A stretch of DNA of 64,000 nt from Enterovibrio baiacu (GCF_004120195.1 NZ_SCHN01000014.1:124001-188000); one strand, 5' to 3'; counted from the first letter of the stretch, positions 37,951 through 49,833 are shown. Notes: generated by a model from the sequence alone, not told the origin. Translations and numbers: made by a program.

Positions 37951-39855
37951 ATGTCCAAGCTCCCTCACCCTCGTCTGATTCGCTTACTCGATGCCGTCAC
38001 AAACACCCCGTTAACTCAAGAAGAGATAGCCCAAAAACTCGCCGTTTCAACGCGCACTGTCAGGACGGATGTCGCGACACTCAACAATGTGATGGTCAAT
38101 CACGGCGCCCACATGATCCACCAGCGTGGCGCTGGCTATCAACTCAAGATTTATAACCAAGAGGCGTTCAGTGCGTTTCAACAAGCCGTTCGAGATGCAG
38201 ATCCAGCTCCGCGCACAAGTAAAGAACGCATCGTTCAAATTCAAGTACTGCTACTGACTTCTGATGATTGGGTCAAACTCGATGACCTAGCAGACACGTG
38301 GAACCTTAGCCGAACAGCGGTACAAGGTGATATGGCAGATGTGCGAGGTCAGCTTTCACCGTTTGACTTACACATTGAAAGTAAGCCGCGTTTGGGGATG
38401 CGCATCGTGGGAAGCGAAACGGCGATTCGAGCGCGTTTGGCACAAATAATCTATGCAGAGCAAAAAGAATCACAACGCACACGCGGATTGATTGGCACAC
38501 TGTTTCCGACCAAGTCGCAGCAGGTTTTTGCATCGCGTTTTCGTGAAGTATTATCCACGATAAACCTGTATATCAATGATGACGGTCTGCAGTGGCTCGC
38601 CATTTATGCCGCCGTTACCTTACAGCGCTTAGCCGCCGGCCAAGCGTTAAGTGATTTTCCAAAAGAAGATGTGATTGACGATATTCTGCCTATCGCTTCT
38701 ACCATGTTTGATGTTTTACCGATGCTGCTGCCCGCGAATGAGGATGAGATTGCGGCACTTGCCGTGCATGTCCAGGCGCGTATTACGGCTAATCAGTTTC
38801 ATTTAAATAGTCGCGTGGTCAGTGAAGCAGAAGAGTTGGTCAACCACATACTAAACTATGTACATCAACACTATCCCTACGATATCCGAGATGATGAACA
38901 GCTAAAAAAAGATTTAAAAACGCACATCAGCAATATGATCATTCGCGTGAAGCACCACGTTGCGACGGTAAACCCCCTTGCTGAACATATTAAGCAGCAC
39001 TACCCGCTCGCCTACGATATTACACTCGCCGCAATTGCCGATTGGATACGAACAACAGGCTACTGCATGACACAACATGAAATTGGATATCTGGTTATTC
39101 ACGTTGGAGTCGGCTTAGAACGCAACCACTGCTTGTATCAACGTGCACCGAAAGCACTTTTGTTCTGCGATGCAGGAAATGCAGCCTCCCGTGGATTAGA
39201 AGCCATCATTCGTCGTCATTACCCTTTATTACAGTTGCAGACTATTCACTCTGAAAAGGCACTTGAGAATCTTCAACCTTCAAACGTAGATATGCTGATA
39301 TCGACATCAGCCAACGTGTCTTCCGGCGTGCCTTTATTTGTTCTCGACCCGTTCCCCACGCAGCACCAGCTCGAAGAACTCGGTAAGCTGGTTCTGGTCG
39401 ACCGTACTGGCCCATACATGTTGGAGAAATACTTTTCCGACGAGCAATTCTTGTATATCGACGAGACAATCGACCAGGCCACTTTATTTGACAAAGTCTG
39501 CGGCCAACTAGAGTCTCAAGGCTTAGTGGAAAAAGGCTACGGTGCGTCGTTAAAAGAACGAGAGGTGATCGTCTCTACCATGATGGGCGAACACATTGCC
39601 CTTCCTCACTCCATCGAACTGTTTGCAAAGCGCTCCTTGGTCTACACCGTCGCGGCACCACGTGGTATCGATTGGGGTAACGGCGAAAAAGCCTATCTGG
39701 TGTTTTTCATGGCGCTCAGTAAACACGACTATGAAGACGCCATGGGCCTGTATGATTTGTTCCTCACGCTAGTGAATAACAAGGCCGGAAAAGGGTTATC
39801 GCAATGCGAAACATTCCCTGATTTCAAACTGCTCGCCCATCAAGAATTGGCATAA
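37951..39855 (+). CDS. PRD-containing transcriptional regulator with EIIB and EIIA domains
   Basis: A 634-residue regulator of the MtlR/LicR class. Order: two HTH segments (LTQEEIAQKLAVSTRTVRTDV near the start; LADTWNLSRTAVQGDMADV near residue 120), two PRD domains (phospho-His candidates in AVHVQARITANQFH and VIHVGVGLERNH), an EIIB-like domain with Cys in LFCDAGNAASRG, and an EIIA domain with its His in IALPHSIEL. Phosphorylation by HPr and an EII partner would tune activity. No complete PTS permease is encoded here, so the sensor input may come from another PTS or from the small PRD protein. It probably activates the upstream operon. Confidence 0.9.
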   Translation: MSKLPHPRLIRLLDAVTNTPLTQEEIAQKLAVSTRTVRTDVATLNNVMVNHGAHMIHQRGAGYQLKIYNQEAFSAFQQAVRDADPAPRTSKERIVQIQVLLLTSDDWVKLDDLADTWNLSRTAVQGDMADVRGQLSPFDLHIESKPRLGMRIVGSETAIRARLAQIIYAEQKESQRTRGLIGTLFPTKSQQVFASRFREVLSTINLYINDDGLQWLAIYAAVTLQRLAAGQALSDFPKEDVIDDILPIASTMFDVLPMLLPANEDEIAALAVHVQARITANQFHLNSRVVSEAEELVNHILNYVHQHYPYDIRDDEQLKKDLKTHISNMIIRVKHHVATVNPLAEHIKQHYPLAYDITLAAIADWIRTTGYCMTQHEIGYLVIHVGVGLERNHCLYQRAPKALLFCDAGNAASRGLEAIIRRHYPLLQLQTIHSEKALENLQPSNVDMLISTSANVSSGVPLFVLDPFPTQHQLEELGKLVLVDRTGPYMLEKYFSDEQFLYIDETIDQATLFDKVCGQLESQGLVEKGYGASLKEREVIVSTMMGEHIALPHSIELFAKRSLVYTVAAPRGIDWGNGEKAYLVFFMALSKHDYEDAMGLYDLFLTLVNNKAGKGLSQCETFPDFKLLAHQELA

Positions 39856-39857
39856 AA

Positions 39858-39884
39858 AAAGGAGCCCTTGAGGCTCCTTTTTAT
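39858..39884. terminator. Bidirectional terminator after the PRD regulator
   Basis: AAAGGAGCC-CTTGA-GGCTCCTTT hairpin with A and T runs, between the convergent regulator and rlmB genes. Confidence 0.88.
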
Positions 39885-39904
39885 ATATCACAGGTGGTAG
39901 ACGT

Positions 39905-40642
39905 TTAGCTGCGGCGCTGACGCACTGCTTCAAACAGGCAGATACCGCTTGCGACAGACACGTTCAAACTCGACACACTGCCAGCCATTGGAATGCTGAT
40001 CAGCTCATCACAGGTTTCACGCGTTAGGCGGCGCATACCGTCGCCTTCTGCCCCCATGACGATCGCCAGTGGACCTGTCATTTTGCTTTGGTAGATGTCA
40101 TGCGTGGCTTCGCCCGCAGTACCTACAAACCACACGCCTTTTTCTTGCAGTGCTCGCATGGTGCGCGCAAGGTTGGTTACACGAACCAACGGCACAATTT
40201 CTGCCGCGCCAACAGCAACTTTACGCACGGTTGCACTCAATGGAGCAGAGCGGTCTTTCGGAACGATAATCGCACACGCACCTGCCGCATCGGCGTTACG
40301 CAGACATGCACCTAAGTTATGCGGATCTGTGACGCCATCAAGAACCAGCAACAGTGGGTTATCTTTGCCTTCTAGAATCGCATCAAGGTCATTTTCGTTG
40401 TACTGACGACCTTGCTTAACACGTGCAATCAAGCCCTGATGCGACGCACCATCAGCTTTATCATCCAACGCCTTGCGTCCCATTTCCTGAGTGGTGATGC
40501 CAAGCTCAGCCAATTCCTTCAGCACGGGCAGTAAACGATCGTCTTCACGACCTTTTAAAACATAAACTTCGATAAAGCGTGCAGGATCAGATGCCAACAC
40601 GGCTTTGACGGCATGAATGCCATAAATCATTTCATTGCTCAT
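39905..40642 (-). CDS. rlmB: RlmB, 23S rRNA Gm2251 methyltransferase
   Basis: A 245-residue SPOUT (TrmH-like) enzyme that 2'-O-methylates G2251 of 23S rRNA. N-terminal L30e-like RNA-binding part; C-terminal knot motifs [33 protein letters not shown] and [18 protein letters not shown]. It starts 12 bases after rnr and shares its transcript, as usual. Confidence 0.97.
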   Translation of the reverse strand: MSNEMIYGIHAVKAVLASDPARFIEVYVLKGREDDRLLPVLKELAELGITTQEMGRKALDDKADGASHQGLIARVKQGRQYNENDLDAILEGKDNPLLLVLDGVTDPHNLGACLRNADAAGACAIIVPKDRSAPLSATVRKVAVGAAEIVPLVRVTNLARTMRALQEKGVWFVGTAGEATHDIYQSKMTGPLAIVMGAEGDGMRRLTRETCDELISIPMAGSVSSLNVSVASGICLFEAVRQRRS

Positions 40643-40654
40643 GAGTTACTTCTT

Positions 40655-43198
40655 TTAATTGCCGGCTTTCGCGGGTTTGCCTCGTTGCGCTTTTTTCTTA
40701 CGCACCTTCTGAGCCTTGCTCTTTTTCTTCGCTGGAGTTCCATCCGTCGCTTTGTTTGCGGATTGGCCTTTGTTCGCCGATGGACCTTTGCGATGGCCTT
40801 TACCTTTGCCCTTCCCTTTACCTTCAGGGGCTTTATCGTCCCCACCAGCTTTTGGAATAGCGCCACGTTTTAGTTGCTGACGAACAGACCCGCGCTCTTT
40901 GCTGAATTCAGGGTTCTTGCCCGATTCAGCTCGGCCTTTCTTGGCATGTTTGCGCGCTGTTTTACCTGCACCGCGCGGTTTACGCGTTGTGCCTTCCAGT
41001 TCGAAATCGATCATCCTTTCATCAAGGTTGACGGATAATACTTTGACCGTGACCTGATCGCCAAGTTGGAAAACGCGACCAGAGCTCTCACCCACGAGCT
41101 TTTGACCCACCATGTCGTAGTTATAGTAGTCATTGTCTAGGTTCGAGATATGGACAAGACCATCAATGTGAAGCTCATTCAGGCGCACAAAGAAACCGAA
41201 TCCTGTCACGTTTGCAATCGTCCCCGCAAGGGTATCGCCAACGTGGTCTTGCATGTACTCACACTTTAGCCAATCCGACACGTCACGTGTTGCATCATCT
41301 GCACGACGTTCTGTCATCGAACATTGCTCACCCATCACATCCATGTCATCGAATGAATAATGGAAGCCGCCGGTTGGTGTCCAGCGATCAGTGTTGCGGC
41401 CTTCTTGCTTGGCAATAAGGTACTTAATCGCGCGGTGCAGCAACAAGTCTGGGTAACGACGAATTGGCGAGGTGAAGTGTGCATACTGCTTCAACGCCAA
41501 ACCAAAGTGACCTTGGTTGTCTGCTTGATATACCGCCTGCTTCATTGAGCGAAGCAGCATAGTTTGGATCAATTCGCGATCTGGGCGGCTTTGAATCAAG
41601 TGCGCCAGTTGTGCGTAATCTGTTGGTGATGGCGATAAACCACCATTGAGTGACAGACCCATTTCACCCAAGAAATCTTTAAAGCCAGTAAGACGCTCTT
41701 CACCCGGCGCTTCGTGCACACGGTAGAGCGCGGCTTCTTTGTGTTTTTCGACGAAACGTGCAGAGGCAACGTTGGCCAAAATCATACATTCTTCGATGAT
41801 CTTGTGCGCATCGTTACGCTCCACAGGCACGATACGTTCAATCTTGCGCATCGCATTGAAAATGAACTTGGTTTCGACGGTTTCAAATTCAATGGCACCA
41901 CGTTGCTCACGCGCACCTTTTAGCACTTTGAACATCTTATTCAGTTCTTCAAGGTGCGGCACCAACGGTGCGTAGCGATCGCGAAGCTCTTCGTCGCCAT
42001 CCAACATCTGCGCCACTTTGGTGTACGTCAGGCGTGCATGCGAATTCATTACAGCTTCGTAGTGCTTGTAGCCTGAAAGGTTGCCTGACTCGGAGATGGT
42101 CATTTCACAAACCATACACAGACGATCGACCTGCGGGTTCAAAGAACACAAACCGTTAGACAGCACTTCAGGCAGCATTGGAATAACTTGCGACGGGAAG
42201 TACACCGAGTTACCACGGTTGATGGCTTCTTTGTCTAGCGCTGAATCAGGACGCACATAGTAGCTCACATCCGCGATGGCAACCCATAGACGCCAACCAC
42301 CTGATTTTTTCTTCTCACAATAGACGGCATCATCAAAGTCACGCGCGTCTTCACCATCGATGGTCACCAATGGCAATTCACGTAAATCTACGCGACCGAC
42401 TTTCGCCTCTTCAGGCACCTCTTCTGTCAGGCCTTTGATCTGCTTTTCAACGTCTTTTGGCCACACATTGGGAATGTCATGGCTACGCAGCGCAATTTCA
42501 ATTTCCATACCCGGTGCCATGTTCTCACCCAGTACTTCGACGATACGGCCCATCGCACCTTGTTGGCGTGTTGCGCGTTGGAAAACTTCCACCACCACCA
42601 CATTGCCCATGCGAGCGCCTTTACGATCATCTTTAGGAATAATGATGTCTTGGCTTAAACGCGAGTCATCAGGCACCACGTAGGCGTTACCATCTTCCAA
42701 GAAGAAACGACCAACGATTTGGCCTTTGCGTTCTTCAAGCACGCGCACAACGCGTGCTTCTTTGCGGCCTCGCTTATCAGTGCCTGCAGGTTGCGCGAGA
42801 ATGAAATCGCCATGCATGACGCTTTTCATTTGATGATGCGGCAAGAGCCAGTCTTCTCGATTGCCTTTGCCTTCTGGGCGTAAGAAGCCGAAACCATCGC
42901 GGTGGCCAATCACGGTGCCTTTCACCAAGTCCAGGCGTTCTGGCAAGGCGTAGCATTGGCGACGAGTAAAGATAAGCTGTCCATCACGCTCCATGGCGCG
43001 AAGGCGGCGACGAAGACCTTCATACTCTTCGTCTGATTTTAAGCCCAGCACGTCAAAAAGCTGGTCACGGTTAACCGGCGTGCTGAAACCTTTAATGACT
43101 TCTAGTAGGTGCTCGCGGCTTGGTACCGGATTGTCATATTTTTCTGCTTCACGAACCAAATGCGGATCGTTGCTATGTAGGTGTTTGTCCTGAGACAT
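40655..43198 (-). CDS. rnr: RNase R, 3'-5' exoribonuclease
   Basis: An 847-residue RNase R. Order: N-terminal helix-turn-helix (~30-80), two cold-shock domains, the RNB catalytic domain beginning [18 protein letters not shown] with the four Asp, an S1 domain ([25 protein letters not shown]), and a ~110-residue Lys/Arg/Gly-rich tail. RNase R degrades structured RNA. The basic tail is longer than in E. coli and highly repetitive (KGKGKGKG), typical of marine relatives. Confidence 0.97.
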   Translation of the reverse strand: MSQDKHLHSNDPHLVREAEKYDNPVPSREHLLEVIKGFSTPVNRDQLFDVLGLKSDEEYEGLRRRLRAMERDGQLIFTRRQCYALPERLDLVKGTVIGHRDGFGFLRPEGKGNREDWLLPHHQMKSVMHGDFILAQPAGTDKRGRKEARVVRVLEERKGQIVGRFFLEDGNAYVVPDDSRLSQDIIIPKDDRKGARMGNVVVVEVFQRATRQQGAMGRIVEVLGENMAPGMEIEIALRSHDIPNVWPKDVEKQIKGLTEEVPEEAKVGRVDLRELPLVTIDGEDARDFDDAVYCEKKKSGGWRLWVAIADVSYYVRPDSALDKEAINRGNSVYFPSQVIPMLPEVLSNGLCSLNPQVDRLCMVCEMTISESGNLSGYKHYEAVMNSHARLTYTKVAQMLDGDEELRDRYAPLVPHLEELNKMFKVLKGAREQRGAIEFETVETKFIFNAMRKIERIVPVERNDAHKIIEECMILANVASARFVEKHKEAALYRVHEAPGEERLTGFKDFLGEMGLSLNGGLSPSPTDYAQLAHLIQSRPDRELIQTMLLRSMKQAVYQADNQGHFGLALKQYAHFTSPIRRYPDLLLHRAIKYLIAKQEGRNTDRWTPTGGFHYSFDDMDVMGEQCSMTERRADDATRDVSDWLKCEYMQDHVGDTLAGTIANVTGFGFFVRLNELHIDGLVHISNLDNDYYNYDMVGQKLVGESSGRVFQLGDQVTVKVLSVNLDERMIDFELEGTTRKPRGAGKTARKHAKKGRAESGKNPEFSKERGSVRQQLKRGAIPKAGGDDKAPEGKGKGKGKGHRKGPSANKGQSANKATDGTPAKKKSKAQKVRKKKAQRGKPAKAGN

Positions 43199-43310
43199 AT
43201 AGGATTCCCGTTAGCGACACTTGATTTCAAGTATATCGCTTTAAATAAAAGAAAATGGGTGCCCAGCAGAATTGCCACGAAAAAATGACGACAAGTTATC
43301 AATACGCTTG

Positions 43311-43745
43311 TTAAGCCGGGCGAACAGGGATAAGAAGGCGGTGTAGGTTGTTATTTCCTGCCACCAAATCGTGAAGTGTGTGGTTGTCCATCTCTGTAAG
43401 AAATGCCTGCATCGCTTTCGCGAGTGCATCTTTTAGACGACAAGCGGGGGTGATATGACAGTTGTCTTCACCACAATTGACAAGATGCAGAGGTTCAAGC
43501 GCTCTGATCACTTCGCCAATGACAATTGATGCTGCTGGTTTGCCTAATCGTATCCCGCCATTCTTTCCACGGACGGCTTCTACGTAGCCTGCCTGACTCA
43601 TACGGTGGATGATTTTCACCATATGATTTCGAGACACCCCATACTTTTCTGTGACCACGCTAATGCTGGTCAACTCTCCGGGCGGCAGCATAGCCAGATA
43701 CATGAGAGCCCTTAGGCCAAAGTCTGTAAAACTGGTTAATTGCAC
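43311..43745 (-). CDS. nsrR: NsrR, nitric-oxide-sensing repressor
   Basis: A 144-residue Rrf2-type repressor with the winged helix [30 protein letters not shown] and three Fe-S cysteines in [14 protein letters not shown] damages its Fe-S cluster and frees target promoters such as hmp. I chose the GTG at 43745, preceded by AGAGGAGA, which gives the E. coli NsrR start [10 protein letters not shown]. It heads the nsrR-rnr-rlmB order and is divergent from hmp. Confidence 0.95.
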   Translation of the reverse strand: MQLTSFTDFGLRALMYLAMLPPGELTSISVVTEKYGVSRNHMVKIIHRMSQAGYVEAVRGKNGGIRLGKPAASIVIGEVIRALEPLHLVNCGEDNCHITPACRLKDALAKAMQAFLTEMDNHTLHDLVAGNNNLHRLLIPVRPA

Positions 43746-43886
43746 GTTTTCAAATCTCCTCTGGCGCATTGTACCCTGAACTGATGTAAAAGGCGCGCTT
43801 CGTCACTGTTTCTTTTTTCTCCAACTTTATCAGCATTGATCATCTTTGCCTTTCTTCAAAATAAAAGATCATTTTTAGTTGATCTA

Positions 43887-43909
43887 AACATACATTTCAG
43901 ATACAACTT
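43887..43909. promoter_or_regulatory. NsrR operator 1 in the nsrR-hmp gap
   Basis: AACATACATTT-C-AGATACAACTT resembles the 11-1-11 NsrR dyad (AANATGCATTT-N-AAATGCATNTT). It lies two bases upstream of a second, better copy. Confidence 0.65.
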
Positions 43910-43911
43910 AA

Positions 43912-43934
43912 AACATGCATTTTAGATGTAACTT
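43912..43934. promoter_or_regulatory. NsrR operator 2 in the hmp promoter
   Basis: AACATGCATTT-T-AGATGTAACTT is a good match to the NsrR consensus dyad. It ends 16 bases before the hmp ATG, where binding would block hmp expression. Its centre is 25 bases from that of operator 1. Confidence 0.8.
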
Positions 43935-43950
43935 TAAAGAAGAGACGAAT

Positions 43951-45141
43951 ATGTTAAGTCCAAAAACGATTGAGATTGTAAAGTCGACCGCACCATTGCT
44001 TGCTGAAACGGGTCCAGCACTCACTGCCCACTTCTACGAGCGTATGTTCAAACACAACCCTGAACTGAAAAACATCTTCAACATGAGCAACCAATTTACG
44101 GGTGCGCAACGCGAAGCCTTGTTCAATGCCGTTCATGGTTATGCAGCAAATATCGATAACATCGAAGTGCTGCTTCCTGTGGTGGAGAAAATTGCTCAGA
44201 AGCATGTCAGCTTTAACATCACACCAGAAATGTACGCCATTGTCGGTGAAAACCTGCTTGCCACCATTGATGAGATGTTCAACCCGGGGAAAGAAGTGAT
44301 TGATGCATGGGCGGAAGCCTATGGCCTTTTGGCGAATGTGTTTATCACCCGAGAAGAAGAGATTTATCAGGGCAAAGAAAGTACGCAAGGTGGATGGCGT
44401 GGCACGCGAGAATTTACAGTGCTGACAAAAACCAAAGAGAGCGATGTGATCACCAGCTTTGTTTTTGCGCCCGTTGATGGTGAGCCTGTTACAGGCTACA
44501 AGCCGGGGCAGTACATTGGTATCTACCTTAATCCTGAGCAATTTGAGCATCAGGAGATCCGTCAATACAGCCTGTCTAGCGCACCTAAAACCAATACTTA
44601 CCGTATTTCAGTAAAACGTGACCCTCAAGGTCTTGTGTCGAACTACTTGCACGATCACTTGAACGTGGGTGATACAGTGAAGCTAGCCCCGCCAAGCGGA
44701 GACTTTTTCCTCGAAGCCAGCAAAGATACCCCTGTTGCGCTGATTTCTGGCGGCGTTGGATTAACGCCAATGCTCTCTATGCTTGAAACACTGACTGGCG
44801 AACATGACGCAGATATTCACTGGATCCATGCGACCGAAAACGGCCAGCACCATGCATTTGGTGAGCACATCGATAACCTTATCAAGCAAAACTCACGCGC
44901 AACACGCAACGTCTGGTATCGCGATCCGTTAGCGAGTGACAAAGTGGCAGAAGATTATGACCACGCGGGCATGATCGATCTGAGTGTCATTGATGGATTA
45001 ACCGACGATGCTCAACGCCATTTCTATCTATGTGGACCTGTTGGCTTCATGCAAGCTGTCGCCAAGCAATTAGTGAGCTCAGGCGTCAGCAAAGGTAGCA
45101 TTCACTATGAGTGCTTCGGCCCACATAAAGTGATTGATTGA
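43951..45141 (+). CDS. hmp: Flavohaemoglobin Hmp, nitric oxide dioxygenase
   Basis: A 396-residue Hmp that oxidises NO to nitrate using O2 and NADH. N-terminal globin ([22 protein letters not shown], haem His in KIAQKHVSF), FAD domain with RQYSLSSAP, and NAD domain with [14 protein letters not shown]. The start at 43951 gives the same length as E. coli Hmp. Tandem NsrR sites and divergent nsrR explain its control. Confidence 0.97.
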   Translation: MLSPKTIEIVKSTAPLLAETGPALTAHFYERMFKHNPELKNIFNMSNQFTGAQREALFNAVHGYAANIDNIEVLLPVVEKIAQKHVSFNITPEMYAIVGENLLATIDEMFNPGKEVIDAWAEAYGLLANVFITREEEIYQGKESTQGGWRGTREFTVLTKTKESDVITSFVFAPVDGEPVTGYKPGQYIGIYLNPEQFEHQEIRQYSLSSAPKTNTYRISVKRDPQGLVSNYLHDHLNVGDTVKLAPPSGDFFLEASKDTPVALISGGVGLTPMLSMLETLTGEHDADIHWIHATENGQHHAFGEHIDNLIKQNSRATRNVWYRDPLASDKVAEDYDHAGMIDLSVIDGLTDDAQRHFYLCGPVGFMQAVAKQLVSSGVSKGSIHYECFGPHKVID

Positions 45142-45182
45142 TTACTTTGCAGGTGATCACTGCCTTTCATCTGTAAGTAAAC

Positions 45183-45209
45183 GAAAGCCCCGCAATATGC
45201 GGGGCTTTC
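45183..45209. terminator. Bidirectional terminator between hmp and motX
   Basis: GAAAGCCCCGC-AATAT-GCGGGGCTTTC, an 11-base perfect stem, between the convergent hmp and motX genes. Confidence 0.88.
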
Positions 45210-45242
45210 ACTATTCTTGAGTGCAACGCAGTCAACGTAAAC

Positions 45243-45863
45243 TCACCAATAGGTATCTCGACGCTTGGCGCGTGCAATAACGTTTCTCGGCATTTTGTCT
45301 TCAAGTGCACGACGGAGCATGGCGACTTTTTGGTGTGTTGAGCGATCCGCTGTGATGGTGTGATAAAGCCAACGATACGCATCCTCATAGTCGAGTGGAC
45401 TGCCATAATCGTTCACAAGAAGCTCTGCCAGTTGCAACCTCGCACGTGTATTGCCAAGTGACGCGGCTTCACGTAAGTAGGGAATTGCACGTTCTTTATC
45501 TTGCTGAACCAAGGTGCCACGCGTGTAATAACGCCCAAGCTGTTCGAGTGCAGCCGGTAAGCCTTGCTGCGCAGCAAGCTGCATGTAATAAACACCTTGC
45601 TCGACATCACGGTCAACACACACGCCCCACGCCAACATGTCGCCATAGAGAAATTGATACGATGGCGATTCAACGCGAATAGCACGCGCTTCGATATCTT
45701 GCAGAAGCTGACATTCATCTGCTTTCACTTTCTGCAGGTGGCTGTTGGTTTCAAACAGACGGAGTAATTGCGAATCTTCATATACAGGCAATGCAGGCCC
45801 TATCTCTGCTTTGGCGGCAGAGCTGGCAAACATGAGTGATATAAATAAGGTTCGCAGTTTCAT
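45243..45863 (-). CDS. motX: MotX, sodium-driven polar flagellar motor protein
   Basis: A 206-residue exported protein (signal TLFISLMFASSAAKA) with Sel1-like repeats (YQFLYGDMLAWGVCVDRDVEQG, ALEQLGRYYTRGTLVQQDKERAI, RLQLAELLVNDYGSPLDYEDAYRWLY). This matches Vibrio MotX, which with MotY forms the T ring that holds PomAB stators. It supports a motile organism with a sodium-driven polar flagellum and fits with the cheX gene. Confidence 0.92.
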   Translation of the reverse strand: MKLRTLFISLMFASSAAKAEIGPALPVYEDSQLLRLFETNSHLQKVKADECQLLQDIEARAIRVESPSYQFLYGDMLAWGVCVDRDVEQGVYYMQLAAQQGLPAALEQLGRYYTRGTLVQQDKERAIPYLREAASLGNTRARLQLAELLVNDYGSPLDYEDAYRWLYHTITADRSTHQKVAMLRRALEDKMPRNVIARAKRRDTYW

Positions 45864-46003
45864 GCATTCCCACTTTGTGAAAGTCAGTAAGTTCGATATG
45901 AGTCGTCTTGCCTAATTTGTATCGGCACCCCAAGGATGAACTTTACCTTTTTTCTGGTGAATATTTCCCAAGAGGATCTTCACTGAGTATAGAGGGCTTT
46001 GGA

Positions 46004-46034
46004 TAAAAAAAAACCAGCCACTTGGGCTGGTTTT
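46004..46034. terminator. Terminator after purA
   Basis: AAACCAGCC-ACTTG-GGCTGGTTT stem flanked by A8 and T7 runs, 20 bases past the purA stop on the minus strand. Confidence 0.9.
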
Positions 46035-46051
46035 TTTCAAATTCGAACCGA

Positions 46052-47377
<1,326 letters not shown>

Positions 47378-47490
47378 TCAGTTGCTGATTAAAACGGGAT
47401 TCTAGCACCTTCATTTAAACGTTGCAGTCATTTTTTAACCGTCGTCGCGATGCTGAATACCAAGCCGTCACAAACTTTTTCTCTTTTCAT

Positions 47491-47685
47491 TTACTTAGAC
47501 GGCCACATCATATATGCGATAACCGCGCCAGCGACGACTAAACACCCACCAATGCGTCGTAACGTAGCATCAGGTAACTGACTCATCTCACTCACCATAT
47601 TGCGCCATTTGTTCGGAATGAGCATAGGACCCAAGCCTTCGACCACCAGCACCAAACCCAGCGCCAGTATGATTTCCTTTCCCAT
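47491..47685 (-). CDS. yjeT: YjeT/DUF2065 small inner-membrane protein
   Basis: A 64-residue protein with two hydrophobic helices (IILALGLVLVVEGLGPML, IGGCLVVAGAVIAYMMW) and the DUF2065 signature PNKWR. Function is unknown. It lies between hflC and purA as in E. coli. ATG at 47685 has GAGGTG upstream. Confidence 0.9.
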   Translation of the reverse strand: MGKEIILALGLVLVVEGLGPMLIPNKWRNMVSEMSQLPDATLRRIGGCLVVAGAVIAYMMWPSK

Positions 47686-47705
47686 TTCACACCTCAATAA
47701 ACGGA

Positions 47706-47739
47706 TAAAAAAAAGACAAGGCGCGAAGGCCTTGTCTTT
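47706..47739 (-). terminator. Terminator of the hfq-hflKC operon
   Basis: AAAGACAAGGC-GCGAAG-GCCTTGTCTTT followed by a T run on the minus strand, 21 bases past the hflC stop and before yjeT. Confidence 0.88.
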
Positions 47740-47759
47740 CTATAACGCGACTAAGAATC

Positions 47760-48647
47760 TTAGTTAACGTTAAGGTTTGGTTCTTTCATGTAGCGGAAGA
47801 AATCACTGTTTGGATCCACAACCATGATGTCGCCTTTGTTGTTAAAGCTCTTCTCATACGCTTGTAGTGAACGTAGGAAGTTATAGAACTCAGGCTCTTG
47901 GTTGAACGAATCTGCGTAGATCCTCGCAACTTCTGCATCAGCTTCACCGCGCGTTACACGTGCAGTTTTTTCTGATTCAGCCAGCACTGTTGCCACTTCA
48001 AGTTCCGCTTGAGCACGAATAACTTCGGCTTTCTCGCGACCTTGAGAGCGGTGACGACGTGCAACAGTTTCACGCTCTGCACGCATACGTGCGTAGATAG
48101 AACCACTGATTTCGTCAGGCAGGTTGATCTTCTTAATACGAAGGTCAATCACTTCAATACCGATATCAGCCGCACTTTCTTGCGCTTCTGCGAGTACGTC
48201 AGCCATGACTTGCTCACGCTTCTCAGACACAATCTCTTTGATCGTTTTCGAACCGATTTCAGCACGAAGACCATCGGCTACTTTACGTTGCAATAACGCT
48301 TCAGCAGTCAGTCGGTTACCACCGCCAGTTGACAGGTAGTACTGACCAAAATCTTTAATACGCCATTTAACGTAAGAATCGATGATCACGTCTTTTTTCT
48401 CAGACGTTACGAAACGATCTGATTGGTCATCCATGGTTTGGATACGTGCATCAAGTAGTTGCACGCGGTCAAACAACGGCACTTTGAATTGCAGACCAGG
48501 ATTGTAAATACGTGCCAAGTCATCGTCCGTTTTCAGTACTCGACCAAAACGGATCACAATGCCTTTCTCGCCTTCATCGACGACAAACACAGACATCAAA
48601 CCAACCACGATCGAAACGATGATGAGAGGGATTAATAGTTTACGCAT
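47760..48647 (-). CDS. hflC: HflC, FtsH protease modulator
   Basis: A 295-residue SPFH/prohibitin-fold membrane protein (one N-terminal helix LLIPLIIVSIVVGLMSVFVV, then the SPFH domain, e.g. GIVIRFGRVLKTDD and EVIDLRIKKINLPDE). It forms with HflK a large cage around FtsH. It starts two bases after hflK. Confidence 0.97.
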   Translation of the reverse strand: MRKLLIPLIIVSIVVGLMSVFVVDEGEKGIVIRFGRVLKTDDDLARIYNPGLQFKVPLFDRVQLLDARIQTMDDQSDRFVTSEKKDVIIDSYVKWRIKDFGQYYLSTGGGNRLTAEALLQRKVADGLRAEIGSKTIKEIVSEKREQVMADVLAEAQESAADIGIEVIDLRIKKINLPDEISGSIYARMRAERETVARRHRSQGREKAEVIRAQAELEVATVLAESEKTARVTRGEADAEVARIYADSFNQEPEFYNFLRSLQAYEKSFNNKGDIMVVDPNSDFFRYMKEPNLNVN

Positions 48648-48649
48648 AA

Positions 48650-49798
48650 TTAATATCTCCCCTGACGATTCGTTTGGCGAGGTGAAGACGTACCAGGTGC
48701 AACGGTGGTGTTTTCAAGTTCAATGCCGTAATCAGACGCATTGTTATCAACATTTGTGCGTTGCTGTTGTGATTGATTCATGAGTTTATCTAAAGGCAAG
48801 TAAAGCAAGTTGCTGCTGCCTTCTTTAGAATCGATCAACACTTTACTGGTGTTGCCAAACACATTCTCCATCGTTTCTAGGTAGAGACGGTTTCGGGTAA
48901 CTTCTGGAGCCGCTTGATACTCAGGCAGGAGTTTGTTGAACTGAGCAACGTCACCTTCTGCTTCGTTAACAATCTTCTCTTTGTAACCCAATGCTTCTTT
49001 CTTCAGACGCTCAGCACGACCTTTTGCTTTTGGCAAAATGTCATTGCGGTACGCTTCTGCTTCACGTGTGAAACGCTCTTCATCTTCTCGTGCTGCGATA
49101 GCATCATCAAATGCGTCTTTCACTTGCTCAGGAGGACGCGCAGTGTCGAAGTTGACGTCAACAACCAAAAGGCCCATGTCGTAACGATCGATAATACGGT
49201 TGATTTCAACCTGAGTGCGTTCACGGATTTGTTGACGACCCGTGGTCAGGATTTCATCCATCACGGCATCACCAATCACCGCACGCAAAGCAGAATCAGT
49301 AGCTTGACGCAAACTGTCATCTGCGTTGGTGACTGAATACAAATACTTCTGCGGATCAGCGACACGGTATTGCACGTCCATTTCAACGCGAACAACGTTT
49401 TCATCTTTGGTTAGCATGTCACCTGAACCACGTAGAGAGCGAATCGCTTCAACGTTGACAGTGGTGACTTCATCAATGAAGTTTGGTTTCCAGTTAAGAC
49501 CGGGTTGTACGACACGGTCGTACTCACCAAAACGCAGCACGACACCACGCTCTGCTTCACCGATGGTGTAAAAACCTGATACACCCCAAATGATCACACC
49601 CACAACGGCAATTGCGCCCAAACCAGCAGCACTGCCGCCACCAAAAGACGGCCCTTTGCCGCCAAACAGGCCACTTAGCTTACGACTAAGCTTGCCAAAC
49701 ACCTCGTCGAGGTCCGGCGGTCCTTGGTCACGACCTCCGCGATTACCCCACGGATCTTTGTCCTGACCGCCATTGTTTCCTGGCTCATTCCACGCCAT
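48650..49798 (-). CDS. hflK: HflK, FtsH protease modulator
   Basis: A 382-residue partner of HflC. A Gly/Asn/Asp-rich N-terminus (MAWNEPGNNGGQDKDPWG) precedes one transmembrane helix (AIAVVGVIIWGVSGFYTI) and an SPFH domain (ERGVVLRFGEYDRVVQPGLNW). Operon order hflX-hflK-hflC is standard. Confidence 0.97.
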   Translation of the reverse strand: MAWNEPGNNGGQDKDPWGNRGGRDQGPPDLDEVFGKLSRKLSGLFGGKGPSFGGGSAAGLGAIAVVGVIIWGVSGFYTIGEAERGVVLRFGEYDRVVQPGLNWKPNFIDEVTTVNVEAIRSLRGSGDMLTKDENVVRVEMDVQYRVADPQKYLYSVTNADDSLRQATDSALRAVIGDAVMDEILTTGRQQIRERTQVEINRIIDRYDMGLLVVDVNFDTARPPEQVKDAFDDAIAAREDEERFTREAEAYRNDILPKAKGRAERLKKEALGYKEKIVNEAEGDVAQFNKLLPEYQAAPEVTRNRLYLETMENVFGNTSKVLIDSKEGSSNLLYLPLDKLMNQSQQQRTNVDNNASDYGIELENTTVAPGTSSPRQTNRQGRY

Positions 49799-49833
49799 TA
49801 GAGCACTCCATCAGTATGATATGACGATAGTTT

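Noticed and set aside
43954-44565. 203-codon minus-strand frame inside hmp
   Set aside because: It lies entirely antisense to hmp, with no family resemblance.
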